Of a stretch of 64,000 nucleotides of DNA, positions 11,430 to 22,317 are shown one piece after another. The position numbers were made by a program, and so were the translations under genes. The DNA comes from Nemopilema nomurai (lineage: Eukaryota; Cnidaria; Scyphozoa; Rhizostomeae; Rhizostomatidae), in NCBI GenBank assembly GCA_003864495.1, contig ML133504.1, forward strand, positions 121,284 through 185,283, written 5' to 3'. Positions within the stretch are counted from its first letter, which is position 1. Each line of letters opens with the position of its first letter. The notes beneath the pieces were generated by a model, which was not told the origin of the DNA, searched no databases, and worked only from the letters and a program-made list of their open reading frames with translations.

Positions 11430-12424
11430 GTAATGTAATGTAATGTAATGTATTCATTGCACAGATCCTAAGTATAATAGGTTTTTCACTGGCAGTAAAA
11501 TAAAAAATAGTTAAATAATTGATAAAACAAAACCTATAAGTAAATATCACCAAATTTAAGTTAAGTCCTTATTATATTAAATAAAATTAAGCTAGACAAT
11601 TTGTACAAGCATAGAGATGGAAAATTTCATTATACATATATATTTGACTATTGTGTTAAACTACATCGATTTTCAGTTTTGTTTCAATTTGAAAATGTTT
11701 TTGTGTGCTTTGCTTTTGACGGTAATTTGTTGAAGTCAGCAGTGGCTTGATACAAAAATGTTCTATGATGACTCGCCGTTGTCGACATAAGTACGTGCAA
11801 GTGGTGTTGTTGTCTTGTATTGAACTCATGAATTTGTGGGTTTGTATGGAACAGTTCAGAAAAATATTGGGAACCTTGGTTGTTTAGACATTTGTACAGT
11901 AAACAGAGCCTATGTTTCTTTGGTTGTTCCTTAAGCCTCTTCCACTGAAGTATGCTTAAAGCTGGTGTCACATGATCAAACTTACGCATCCCAGTAATTA
12001 CCTTTGCCGCGAAGTTCTGAATTGACTGAGCTTTGTGTAGTGCTGTTTGTGACGCATTGCCATAGACAATATCGCCATATTGTACGCTTGAGAGTACACA
12101 TGCTTCCACAACCTTTGAAAAAGTTTCTCTTTTCATGCAGTTTCTGATCTGTTTCATTTGTATTAGCTTCCCTGCACAAGATTTCTTTAACTGAGAGATG
12201 TGGCTGTTCCATGAAAGTGTTTGATTGATCTGCATCCCAAGTATTTTAACCTTCTTTGCAGCCTTAACTATGTTATCCTGAATATCAATTGTTGTACATG
12301 ATGGTGGAACTTTCACAAGTTGCTTATTTGTGCCAAATATAATAAATTGAAACTTGTCCGGGTTTGCCTTTAACTTATTTGCAGAGAACCACTCAAGTAT
12401 CAAGTTAATATGCTGCATAATAGT
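11430..12424 (-). mobile_element. 5'-truncated LINE fragment with CATTA-type tail
   Basis: This non-LTR retrotransposon fragment lies in minus orientation. Its reverse-transcriptase end is encoded at 11684-12418, followed by a 3' untranslated stretch that ends in about four CATTA repeats (11430-11452). Such short tandem tails are typical of CR1/L2-type LINEs. The 5' part is missing, as expected for target-primed insertion. Its borders are visible because the inverted partner at 16192-16835 keeps the uninterrupted sequence. Confidence 0.8.
11684..12418 (-). pseudogene. LINE reverse transcriptase C-terminal part
   Basis: A 244-residue open frame encodes the last part of a LINE reverse transcriptase. 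It starts in the palm end with WFSANKLKANPDK and FIIFGT, where the family has NKLKLNPDKT followed by FGT. Next come ILGMQINQTLSWNSHI and the C-terminal thumb and tail with SIQNFAAKVITG and FDHVTPAL, equivalent to the familiar LQNxAARLI and HITPxL strings. The catalytic YADD box would lie upstream and is absent. No stop or frameshift is seen, so the copy is fairly young, but with no endonuclease or palm core it cannot act. The exact clade is not certain. Confidence 0.85.
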
Positions 12425-12797
12425 TGCTTTCTCTTGCTGCTACTTTTCCATAATTCTTACTCCCCAGGATGAGGTACGGGGCTCATATATATACTGTACT
12501 AAAAACAATAGACATACGTAAATTAAACGGTAAAAGGAAGTAATCTATTTAGTGACGAACGAGGTTGGGGTAGCGTAATATCCTTAATTACTGGGTTACT
12601 ATGGCGATCTACTTAACATGCTGATAATTGACGGAGGTATGAAGTTACTCATAATAATACAAAGGTTATCCTAATACACGTGATAGAAAAATGCGGAACG
12701 AGCAAGGAAAGTTGCAGATCAACAAGAGTGATTAGGTAAGGAAAATCAAACGAATGGACTAGAGAGAAAGGCCTAAAATTAGCAGTGTTACAAGCAG

Positions 12798-12959
12798 ATG
12801 ATCCCCACCGGAGAATACACTACTTCGACGGAACGCGGCTTCGTTCTGTTCTGGGGACAGGGCCGAGTTTTGGGGTGAAAGATTTTTGGCTTCGTATGTA
12901 AATACCGATGAAAACGGTGGTTGAAAACGAAGAAAAATCTCTCGAGGATCAAGTACAGC
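12798..12959. other. Short unassigned junction before the Gypsy fragment
   Basis: I recognise no coding homology here. It joins the end of the LTR-like repeat to the first clear Gypsy reverse-transcriptase codons near 12960. Confidence 0.4.
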
Positions 12960-13754
12960 ACACTTAAAACTTAAAACCAAACCGAAAGTTAAACTACTTG
13001 ATGCATTACAAGGTTCTTGCATGTTCAGCACCCTAGATCTTCGTTCCGGGTATTGGCAAGTGAGTATGAGCCCCCAAGATAAGCACAAAACAGCTTTTGT
13101 TACCCCATCTGGGCTATGGGAATTTAATAGGATGCCTTTTGGTGTTTCCAATGGATGTGCTACCTTCCAACGTGCAATCGAAATTGTCTTGTCTGGTCTC
13201 ACATACGAAACCTGTTTGTGTTATTTCGACGACGTCCTTATTCCTTCGTCTAGTATGAAGCAACATTGCGATCGACTGCGTCTTGTTTTACAGCGTTTTC
13301 GTAATCATAATCTTCGTGTTAAAGCTTCTAAGTGTACATTTGGTGCAAATCAAAGTTAAATATTTAGGTTATGTTGTTGCGGCCCAAGGTGCTCACACTG
13401 ATCCAGAGAAAATAAAAGCTGTTGTCGAGCTTGCAGAACCAGCAAATATCGAACAAGTAAGATCATTTCTCGGCCTTGCTGGATATTATAGGAAGTTTAT
13501 CCCTAGGTTTGCAACGCTAGCTGCGCCTCTGTTCCACTTAACAAAAAAGGGTTCGAAATTCAAGTGGGACACAGCATTCTGAAGCATTTCTTTCCATTAA
13601 AAAACTTTTGTGTCAAGCTCCTATTCTATCATATCCTAGGTTTGATAAACCTTTTGTCCTCCAAACTGATGCGTCTGACTCGGGTTTAGGAGCTGTTTTG
13701 ATGCAGCTAGATCCTGATAGTAATGAACGAGTTATCTCCTATGCTAGCAGACCT
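12960..13754 (+). pseudogene. Ty3/Gypsy pol fragment, reverse transcriptase to RNase H
   Basis: The plus strand encodes the reverse transcriptase core of a Ty3/Gypsy element: TLDLRSGYWQ, then TAFVTPSGLWEFNRMPFG and the catalytic YFDDV box (aspartates at 13228-13233). A frameshift near 13350 moves the reading to another frame, where KYLGYVV, RSFLGLAGYYRKFIPRF and the RNase H start (LQTDASDSGLGAVL) follow. It breaks at 13755 inside the codons for SRPL, where a TTAA-target element is inserted; three further codons resume at 14641. Gag, protease and the front of the transcriptase are missing. Confidence 0.88.
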
Positions 13755-13758
13755 TTAA

Positions 13759-14636
13759 GGTTACGGTAAACGTTTCTGGACGAAAACATCCATTTTTCGA
13801 TTACTTCAAATTCTGATAGCCGAATAAATAAGTACATAATGATACCATGTTTGTAGTTAGAGGAAGTTTGAAAATGGAGAAAATCCCGTATAAACGAAGG
13901 TTTCCGTAGTTTTCTTATCAAAGTTTCTATCCTTGTTCTGCTTCCTGTGGTTTTTGTAAGAGTATGGCATATCCATGGGTTTTTGTGCTTATTTAAAAAC
14001 GCTAATTGATCTTAAAGCCTAAACTACCTGACCCGGATTACATTGTTGGTAATATGATCCCGATGTGTATCATCGCAAGTGCGTTCACTAAAATCCCGTT
14101 TCTCCGGACTCGAAATTCCTCTACATACAGGTACGAAAAGCTATTTTGTACCCAAGGAACCAATCGAATGGCTCGAAAATTTGCACATGGCCAGGGCATA
14201 TGTTGGGCAACCAAAGGGTGTCTCAAAATTTGCTCTGGTCCGTCTTTTATACCCAAATACAGCTGCGGGAGGGTGGAAAAATTGTTTGCCAATTTTCGAC
14301 ATGGTATAGTTTCAAGGAGAGGAGGAATTTAAAAAATCTGAGACACTCTTTGGTAGCTTAGGATCCGCAGATCCTGCTGGTATAAGTCAGATTTCTTTAC
14401 GACTGGTATAAGTCAGATAAGCAAGGGTACAAAATAGCTTTTGAAGGTGGTACAATTTTTAAGCAATAAATTCGCATGTAAAAAGACATTTAAAATTATT
14501 TGCCAATAATTTTGATCTGGCTAGATACGCCATAATCTTGTGCATCGAATGATATTTAGTTTACCCAGATTCCTTGAACAGTTTGGCCTTTAGGAAGGAA
14601 AAGCCAATTTTCGTGTTGAAAACGTTTACCGTAACC
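13759..14636. mobile_element. Non-autonomous TTAA-target DNA transposon (piggyBac-like)
   Basis: An 878-bp element has inverted ends, GGTTACGGTAAACGTTT on the left and its complement on the right. It is flanked by TTAA at 13755-13758 and 14637-14640. Taking it out with one TTAA rejoins the Gypsy RNase H frame in phase (SRPL followed by TDKEKK), so the insertion and its target duplication are certain. TTAA duplication is the mark of piggyBac and a few other groups such as Kolobok. No transposase homology is visible inside, and the ends do not start with the classic piggyBac CCYT, so the superfamily is not settled. Confidence 0.85.
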
Positions 14637-14640
14637 TTAA

Positions 14641-14757
14641 CTGACAAAGAAAAAAAGCTGTCGTTTTTGTATGCCCTTCGTACGCTTACTAACATTTTGC
14701 TTGCAGCTAGTTCCTCATGAGTCATGCTTACGCAGACTCCACAGTACGTGGTATTAT
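14641..14757. other. Rejoined Gypsy codons, then unassigned insert
   Basis: The first codons (14641-14663, TDKEKKLS) continue the Gypsy RNase H frame after the TTAA element. From about 14664 the sequence no longer matches Gypsy. It belongs to an unassigned insert that also contains the hAT element and the right LTR-like copy and ends near 16963. Confidence 0.6.
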
Positions 14758-16014
14758 GCTTGCACCAGGGGCGGCTGGGAGAGTTTTCGAACTGCTATTA
14801 GAGAAAGTCACGAGGTTCAAGGGTGTGGTCATAACAACCAAAAATGGACACACCCTTTTTGTGGATATGCCTCTACGGCAAGTCTTTTCAGTTACGACTG
14901 TAGGCTTTGGTTTCAACGGCCTTCGGCTTGCAGACAAAGACCACCAGCTGATAGTGAAAAGCCCTCTGCCCGTAGCCGTAGCCTCGCTGTTTGTTGCTAT
15001 TAACGGCCCACTTTTAATAGCAAAATCATATCGGCAAGCAAAGAGCGTATAAAGCTTGCATTTTAAGGACATAAATTCCTGATAATTACACATTGTGAAT
15101 TCAAGAAACCAAAGCATCGAATAATTCTACTCGACCTAAGTGCAAAATTAACTTAATCTAGAGTGACAGCTCGAGAATAAAACAAAAACTAAATATAAAA
15201 CTAAAATTATCTAAAATATAGAATATTCTAAAATCTTAATTTAGAAAGATCTCCCATCATCAAACACGGCCAGCAAAAATAGGTATTTTTCTCTTTGTCT
15301 TCACATATCCGAGAGAAAGCCTCATAAACAGAATTTGATGAACGATTTTTTAGAGAAACTTTAGGGCACGGCCTTCCATCGTTTTTTAAACGAAGTCGCT
15401 GTTGGTGTGTTTATTGTCGTTACGAAGAAAGAATTGTTAATATGTCGTTTACACCCCCAACGTACACTAGAAATGGCAACGCGATTCATTTTAAATGCAA
15501 TATGCCACAAGAATTGAAGAACGAACGGAGGTATCTTGCTATTAGAAGTTGCCCGGCTAATCGCAAGACCGCATTTATTGGGTCTTTCACAACAGCATGA
15601 TTGGCCGATTTACGTCACACAAGGAGGCATAAACAAAGGCGGTTGAGAAAATTGCTATTAGGATCTGTCAACCTAATAGCAATATTTTAGGGCTGGGGCA
15701 GTAGTATTCGCTAGCGGCCGTCAAATGAATGCGTCAAAATAAGCGTCACGATAAGCGTAGGAGGGGGGTCTTTTTCTTGAAAGAAACAATTCAATTTGAA
15801 GGTTACCGGCTTCCGCTCACTTCACCATGGCCATATCTGAGCACAATTGCATGAAAATTGTTCGCTTTTTAAATAAACTGATTTCGCCGAGTGTTTTGCA
15901 GTGCTAGTTTCGTTTTCAAAAAATATTACCAGTGGGTTATGAGAGCTTTCACAGAAAAAAACTGCTATTAGACTAATAACACTAATAGCGCTACCAGCCG
16001 CCCCTGGCTTGCAC
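14758..16014. mobile_element. Non-autonomous hAT transposon with 8-bp target duplication
   Basis: The element is 14766-16006 (1241 bp). Its inverted ends read CAGGGGCGGCTGG on the left and CCAGCCGCCCCTG on the right. The 8-bp direct repeats GCTTGCAC at 14758-14765 and 16007-16014 are identical. CAGNGGCG ends with 8-bp duplications are diagnostic of hAT elements. Copies of TGCTATTAG or its complement recur near both ends and in the middle, probably as subterminal transposase-binding sites. No transposase frame is recognised; open frames at 14717-15052 and 14728-15117 cross the end of the element and look accidental. Confidence 0.92.
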
Positions 16015-16191
16015 TGTCAAAACGCTTAAATAGAAATTAATCATTGCCTTTTTACGCAGTAAGTATTGTTATAAGCATTCACGTGATAAATTTACGCAAA
16101 TTGTAAAAACGCTTGCTATTGGCTGGTATTTCAGTAATTCCTTGTTGTAACAAATAAAAAACGCGAAATTATCAGTAGGATATAGTGTAAT
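16015..16191. other. Unassigned DNA between hAT element and LTR-like repeat
   Basis: This is AT-rich sequence of the insert interrupted by the hAT element; it continues from 14757 when that element is removed. I see no coding homology. Confidence 0.4.
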
Positions 16192-16835
16192 ACTGCTAAT
16201 TTTAGGCCTTTCCCTCTAGTCCATTCGTTTGATTTTCCTTACCTAATCACTCTTGTTGATCTGCAACTTTCCTTGCTCGTTCCGCATTTTTCTATCACGT
16301 GTATTAGGATAACCTTTGTATTATTATGAGTAACTTCATACCTACGTCAATTATCAGCATGTTAAGTAGATCGCCATAGTAACCCAGTAATTAAGGATAT
16401 TACGCTACCCCAACCTCGTTCGTCACTAAATAGATTACTTCCTTTTACCGTTTCATTTACGTATGTCTATTGTTTTTAGTTCAGTATATATTTGAGCCCC
16501 GTACCTCATCCAGGAGGGTAAGAATTATGAAAAAGTAGCAGCAAGCGAAAGGAGTTTAGGCATGCATCGTTTTAGGGGCAAGATGCTTGTGAAAGATTTT
16601 GCTCTTAGTCGTGTTGAGACATTCATAGGAGATATATAAGTTTTGAAAGACCTCTGGGATAGTTCTTGAGTAAGATTATGCCCATGTCACATGTTGATTA
16701 TTATGCCGTTGTTAGCATGCAAGTTATGTAGCTGCAGGAACGATTTCATCGGAAGAAAAGAAGGAAAGATTAAACCGATTTACGTCGCACCATTTATTGG
16801 CCATCCTCTGACTTTTGAAAGGTCCTGAGAATCAA
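16192..16835 (+). repeat. LTR-like repeat, right copy (inverted partner)
   Basis: This copy is the reverse complement of the broken copy at 11285-12797 and is uninterrupted. It starts with TGTAATACTGC, has a TATA-like run near 16485 ahead of the GAGCCCCGTACCTCATCC block, and ends near 16835. A solo LTR is the most likely explanation, but no primer-binding site or internal region adjoins it, so this remains inference. Confidence 0.65.
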
Positions 16836-16963
16836 TCATCTTTTATGAAACATTTGACAATAGTTAAGCTGAGAGAAATGAGCATTATGAGATGAAAGAA
16901 ATTGCTGAACGCTAAAAAGATTCCTTTTCTTGGCTTTTCTCTTGGACACATCGACAACTATCC
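16836..16963. other. Unassigned tail of the insert in Gypsy pol
   Basis: This stretch lies between the LTR-like repeat and the point where Gypsy codons resume. I see no gene in it. Confidence 0.4.
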
Positions 16964-18612
16964 GTAGAACTAGCGAGAGATATACGAAAGTCTTAACACC
17001 GTGTCTATCTTTTAGGTAAGCCTTTCACTGTAGTCACAGATCATAGTGCCTTGCGCTGGCTACACACTGTCAGCCTAAAGGTAGGATAGCACGCTGGGTA
17101 ATGGATTTAAAAAGGTACGATTTCGAGGTTCGTCACAGACCAGGGGTTTGCAAATCAAAATGCAGATGCCTTGTCTCGATTACCAGCTCAAAAACTGTAC
17201 ACGTGCACCAAAACTATGAAGCCAGGTTTTAGCCGCCAACAAGCGCAGCGTGACAATTCAACCCTGAGTAAGATAATTGAAATAAAATCTTCTGCTCTCC
17301 CTAAACCTCCCCAATTTGTTTGACCCCCAACGACCCCCTTCTACAAGCATATTGGCACTGTTGGGAAGACTTATCACTAACTAATGGAGATCTTGTCAAG
17401 CACCTTAATAAGGAGGGGAACTTTCCCAGTTATGCTTTTGTCGTTCCTGTTTACCTGGTTCACTCTGTATTGACAGGTATTCATAGTAGCCCTTTTCTGG
17501 CCATTTGGGGGTAAAATAGACATTATCACGAGCCAGAAGGAGATTTTACTGGCCTCATTCGAGGCCTCATTCGAGGACTACGACTTTTCAAATTAAGGAA
17601 TTCATCGGTAACTGCTCTCAATGCGCACAGAGCAAGTTGGACCTAAACTACAAAAAGGCCCCATTAAAATCGATTGAAGTTGGTGAACCATTTGTTTTCT
17701 GTGCTATGGATTACATGGGTCCTTCTACCAGAGACAGCCCGGGGTAATCGACACCTACTTGTTGTCATGGACAATTTCACCAAATGGTGCGAGGTACTTG
17801 CTACCAAAGATCAGCAGGCCTCTACAGTTGCTCGGTCCGTCCTTCATTCAGACCAGGGACGTAATTTCGAGAGTAATCTCGTGCAAGAAATCTGCAACCT
17901 CATGGGGATACACAAGTCTTGCACAACAGCTTATCACCCCAATGTGATGGTGTTATAGAGAGACAAAATCGTACATTGCAAGACATGCTCTTTACTTTCG
18001 TATCTGAGCACAAGGACGACTGGGACCTGTGGATTGATCTGGCCGTTTTCGCGTATAACACAAGTCGCCATGATTCCACCGGTTTCAGCCCCTATGAACT
18101 TGTATTTGGGAGAGTTGCTAGAACACCAATTTGAGCTTCACCTAGGTTTACCAATAAAAAATCCAGCTAGTCAGTCAGAATACTCTGGCTTGGTCAGAAA
18201 GCGTCTGTTTAGTGTGGAAGAAATAGCCAGAAAGCGTCTAGCAAGAGTAGATCTACCAACGGAGGCTCTCTCTCACTCTACCTGGGTACCCCTTCCTGTA
18301 GGCCAGTCTGTCTGGCTGCGTCGCCCCAAGACCTTGAAATTTGGGAAAGATGGAGGCCCATACATAATTTTAGAACGGAATGGGGTCAATACAGTCTAAA
18401 GATGGTAAAAAGCTCGTTGTTCACCACAACAATATTAAGGCTTGCTTTTACAGAAGGTGAATTCCTTTACCCGGTCAAGGAATTGCCAGGTATTGAGTTT
18501 CTTACTGGGAGAGCTGAAGACAACACAGAAAATGTGGGAGAGCCAGAAGAAAACCGTGACCTTCAGCTTTTCCGTCGTCCAGCCCATTTAAGACAGGTTA
18601 TTAGACCCCCTT
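16964..18612 (+). pseudogene. Ty3/Gypsy pol fragment, end of RNase H and integrase
   Basis: The Gypsy element interrupted at 14663 resumes here. RNase H ends with GKPFTVVTDHSALRWL and VRHRPGV followed by NADALSR. Integrase follows: the zinc-finger region with CSQCAQSK, then the DDE core with aspartates at 17709-17711 (AMDYMG) and 17851-17853 (HSDQG) and glutamate at 17958-17960 (CDGVIERQNRTL), then AYNTSRHDSTGFSPYEL and a C-terminal VWLRRPK. Several frameshifts occur, one being a lost base near 17945. About 20 residues are missing between TVARSV and LHSDQG. The frame runs into a hAT end at 18613 and no LTR follows. Confidence 0.88.
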
Positions 18613-19287
18613 CAGGGGCGGATTCAGGGAGAAATCTGACTACAGCAAAGGAAGGGAAATTTTTAGAGCCATGCCTGTCAGGCTGTCTAAAATGAAGGCC
18701 ACACCCCTTTTATGTGAATACTAGCGTTCTGTTAATGGTCATATGATCAAAATTTTTGTTAGTGGTCAGCGCTAAAATCATATAATAAAAGCTAACAAAG
18801 GCTTTGATCCCTGTTTTCTGTTAGGAATGCGTCACATTCACAGAACGGAAGCAAGGGCTATTGTTGACATTTTCAAAGGGAGATTGAACGCGACAGAATT
18901 TTGGAATCGGCTATTGACAAAAGCGGTCGCGAATACAATTGCATAGGTCAGTCTATCTGTTTATTGGACAGTTAAACAACGATTGCATAGGTCAACTTGT
19001 ATCTTGATTGGCTATTTGAGTCTGCACTGAATTTAATTGGACACTTTCTACAACAATTGCATAGGTCAACTCGGGTTCTTATTCGACAGTTCAAATTTCA
19101 GCATAGCTCAACTTGCCTGTAATTGGCTTGACGAACGAAAGCAACAGCAATAGCGGCAACAGGTTGTGATATAATTTCAGAGAACAGGAAGAATTTTCGT
19201 GGCATTGGGTGACGTTAATTGATGCAAAAGGAAATTGTTTGAGAAAATCTGATGAGAAAAGGTTGCTAATGTCTGGATCCGCCCCTG
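18613..19287. mobile_element. Second hAT-like non-autonomous element
   Basis: The ends are CAGGGGCGGATTCAG (18613-18627) and CTGGATCCGCCCCTG (19273-19287), inverted repeats with one mismatch and typical of hAT. The flanking 8 bases do not match (ACCCCCTT and AACACGGA), so the ends may come from different copies or one flank was rearranged. Four diverged copies of ATTGCATAGGTCAAC lie at about 18938, 18980, 19053 and 19099, spaced by 40-75 bases like subterminal binding sites. No transposase is seen. Confidence 0.75.
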
Positions 19288-19301
19288 AACACGGAGCCAG
19301 G

Positions 19302-19453
<152 letters not shown>

Positions 19454-19816
19454 CGACGCGTTGTCTGTTGTTTTCTGTAGCTCTGTTCCTGACTGACTCT
19501 GACTGACTCTGACTGACTTATCTCAACTATACAATCATAATTTATACCGATGCTCTAAGAATAAATTTGCTGACGAGGGATGAGAGAGGATGATGAAATG
19601 ATGATGTAATGAGGATAGAACAGTCTAGGCTAAGGAGCGAGAAAAGATGTGTCAGCATGACATGGTGTGACAATGGAAAGTAGACAAAGGAGTCACTATA
19701 ATCAAAAACGTAAGGGAGGGGGTGATGTAATGCATTGGCGTGATCTTAACATTAACCCAAGCGTATACTAAATTGCTATTGTTTTCTGCTAATAGCTTAT
19801 GCTTATAATCACATGC
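19454..19816. other. Spacer without recognised gene
   Basis: Apart from three copies of a 10-bp GACTGACTCT-type repeat at 19488-19517, I see nothing recognisable here. Confidence 0.5.
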
Positions 19817-20572
19817 TTAACGTGCATATGACACGAACATTTTTTATTCGCTTAAACTATCAACTAAACATCGCTGGTAACGATGGTGAACTTCGATTTT
19901 TCATTTTTGACGTACTTTTCTCGAAAATCGGGGTTTTCTGACACCCACTTTGGCCAAAATGTGTCATAAGAAAAACGCGGTCGGGCAGGCGGTCACATGA
20001 CCTCTGTGACGTAAAGTGGTTGTGTATTCTTCGAATAGAACTGAGCTGCTGTATGGTTTGACTATGTGATGGCACAACTGTTGTCCCCCAGAGGGGGTTT
20101 TTTGCATTATTATTACTCAAGCAATGTCTGAAACTGCTGCACCAACAGAAGCTCGATGCATTGTTTAACTTTGCACAAGTTTTGACGTTCTCCTCGATAC
20201 CTGTTTTTGACACCAAAAACACCAAAACATTTCTTCGACGAGATGCTGTACCTTCAGTCCGCAACGAAAACAAGATGAAGAGCTTGGCAAGCATCAAAAG
20301 CTCATGGTGAGTAATATGTTTGCTATTGTTTTGGATAACTGCCTATCAAATACCTATTGTTTAACACCTGAAGTACGTTGTCGATGATGCTACATAAACC
20401 CCGGGGGCACCCACATAATTGTGAGTTTCCGATGCAAGACGGATCTTGGGACGGAGACGGTAAGGGGTCTTGAACTAGCGCGGTCTCACCGTCCGGGCTG
20501 ATGGGCAGTAATTTGATTCCGAAACCACGACGGGGACGTGAGATTTGGCGCCAGAATTAAAAGGCCTATAAG

Positions 20573-21180
20573 ATGGCAGAAATGAATGTAAATGACGTTT
20601 TGCTTGATATGCATGATGATGAAGAAGTGGATGACGAAGAAGTTCTTCTTCCCATGGATGAAAATCAACATAGAAATCTCCATGCAGACCTTCCATATGA
20701 TAAATACAATCGGTTTGATGTTGAATTTTTTTCGGAGGAAGAGTTTGAAGTCGAGTTTAGGTTTCGCAAACGGGATATCAACAGACTTGCCGCCGCTTTC
20801 CAGTTGCCTAATTCATTCAAGTGCTCGAATGGTGTTGTCGTAGATGGCATTGAAGCTCTTTGCATGACTCTAAAACGTCTTGCTTTTCCGTGCAGATATT
20901 CTGATATTGTTCCTCGTTTTGGTAGGCCAGTCTCACAAATCTACATGGCGACCAATCTTATGGTGGACTTTTTATATGAGAGGTTCGGATTTTTATTGCG
21001 AGATATTAACCAACCGATGCTTTCGTCAAGGAAGCTTAAACTATTTGCCAATGCTGTTCATAACAAGGGAGCAGCATTGAATAACTGTTAGGGTTTCATT
21101 GATGGCACAGTCAGGCCAATTTGTAGACTAAACCAAAACCAAAGGGCTGTCTACAATGGTCACAAGTTTCAGTCCGTTGT
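20573..21180 (+). pseudogene. PIF/Harbinger transposase fragment
   Basis: From an ATG at 20573 the frame encodes an acidic start, a helical region (FRKRDINRLAAAFQLP), a segment with CMTLKRLAFPCRYSDIVPRFG, and the first catalytic aspartate region GFIDGTVRP (aspartate at 21101-21103) followed by YNGHKFQSV. This order is that of DDE_Tnp_4 Harbinger nucleases. A TAG at 21089-21091 replaces the tryptophan expected before GFIDGT, and homology stops near 21180, so the other two catalytic residues are missing. The product would be inactive. Confidence 0.85.
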
Positions 21181-21204
21181 CGATTTATCTTACTCACCAT
21201 TCAT

Positions 21205-21423
21205 TCAGAGGAATAATTCCTCGCCGTCGATCAGGCAGTTGGGAAGGCCGTATTCCATCCTCACCTTCTGCCTGGTCTCTTTCGATCGCCGTGCCAGCTT
21301 CGCCTGGCTCCGCGTCCGAATTTCCCAAGACGAAACGAGTTGGTCGTTCTGGTGTGGTAAAAAAAGTCCACCAGTCGCACCTATAAGCTCTTCTTCTTCA
21401 CTTTCTTCGAAAATTGAAGCCAT
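21205..21423 (-). pseudogene. Possible remnant of the second Harbinger gene
   Basis: A 72-residue open frame starts with MASIFEESEEEEL and has a basic stretch (RTRSQAKLARRSKETRQK). It begins near the right end of the element and runs inward on the opposite strand to the transposase. Autonomous Harbingers carry a second, Myb/SANT-like gene, and the position fits the start of such a gene. I see no Myb tryptophan pattern, so this is positional inference only. Confidence 0.3.
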
Positions 21424-21715
21424 CGAGCTCTAACATTCGCTGTCCGACATGATTACATGGTCGCAAGTAAAACTCCGCCGTAGAGTTTCTTGTTAGAAAG
21501 CAATCTAACTTTTCACTAACACAACTACTTTACGTCACTTCCTGTCAAACTCGACCCAATCCCTTATGACAGATTTTGAAGCAAAAAATCGACTTTGAAA
21601 CAGCTGTAACTACGAAAGTACACGTTTTTTCGAAAATTCTAAGGTTATTTTCGTAATCAGCGTACTAGATTTAGTCAGACGATGAAATAAAAATTTTCGT
21701 GTCATATGCACTTTA

Positions 21716-22317
21716 AGGTCTCAAGGTGCTTTTTGATTAACAGAGTTCGCTGAAACACGTTGTCTGTCTTTTGCTTCAAACTCTCTCTCTGTTGAACCCA
21801 AATTCGCAACACTTGCCAGTGGCGTTTTTTCTGGCTACGGGGGGCTTGACCATCCCCTATAATTTTAATCGGGCACTTCATTTGCCCTTCCCCGTCAATT
21901 TTGGCACTTTCTCCAGTCTAGATTGGGTCGTTGCTTCTTCCCCCTCGACAACAAAACATCACGTGATTTTTCAATTGTTTAAAAAAGTACATGTGACCTC
22001 TGACGTTTCAAAAGATCTCCAATATTCTGGAATGATATCAAAATTTGTGGTGTTGTTAGGAAGGAATAAAGCTTTTAACAGGAAAATTGAATTCATACCG
22101 TTGTATCCTGCTGGACGGGACCATTATTGAAAAAGGTTTATGTTTAAAATATAGTCTTTATCTTGACATACTCTTGCTCGGTTGAAGCAGCTCGATCAAA
22201 GGTGCTCACTGTGAGCTGGCCGTGGCGCACTGCGGCCTAAGGTGTGACGACATTGGCCTAGGGATATTCATCCGTGCGGAATTGAATGGTGCGAAGCCAA
22301 CTTACGAGTTTCTGTCA
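21716..22317 (+). promoter_or_regulatory. Upstream region of prominin
   Basis: About 600 bases separate the Harbinger element from the first prominin codon and should hold its 5' untranslated region or upstream exons. I find no clear TATA box. An open frame at 21771-22130 has no recognisable homology. An in-frame ATG at 22222 would add 32 residues ahead of the signal peptide and is less likely to be the start. Confidence 0.4.

Larger units (their letters stand above)
11285..12797 (-). repeat. LTR-like repeat, left copy, split by a LINE
   Basis: Segments 11285-11429 and 12425-12797 together match the reverse complement of 16192-16835. Read on the minus strand the repeat starts with TGTAACACTGC and has a TATA-like run near 12488 upstream of a GAGCCCCGTACCTCATCC block, so it may be a solo LTR. 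The left copy lacks roughly 115 bases present in the right one and is broken by the LINE fragment at 11430-12424. Confidence 0.7.
19817..21715. mobile_element. PIF/Harbinger-type DNA transposon with TTA duplication
   Basis: Inverted ends GTGCATATGACACGAA (left, about 19820) and TTCGTGTCATATGCACT (right, ending 21712) are flanked by TTA at 19817-19819 and 21713-21715. A 3-bp TTA/TWA duplication is the signature of PIF/Harbinger elements, and the internal transposase fragment agrees. The element is about 1.9 kb, shorter than autonomous Harbingers, because the transposase is cut short and the second gene is at most a remnant. Confidence 0.85.

Noticed and set aside
14038..14292. Overlapping open frames within the TTAA-target element
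   Set aside because: Several short frames overlap on both strands, with no transposase motifs.
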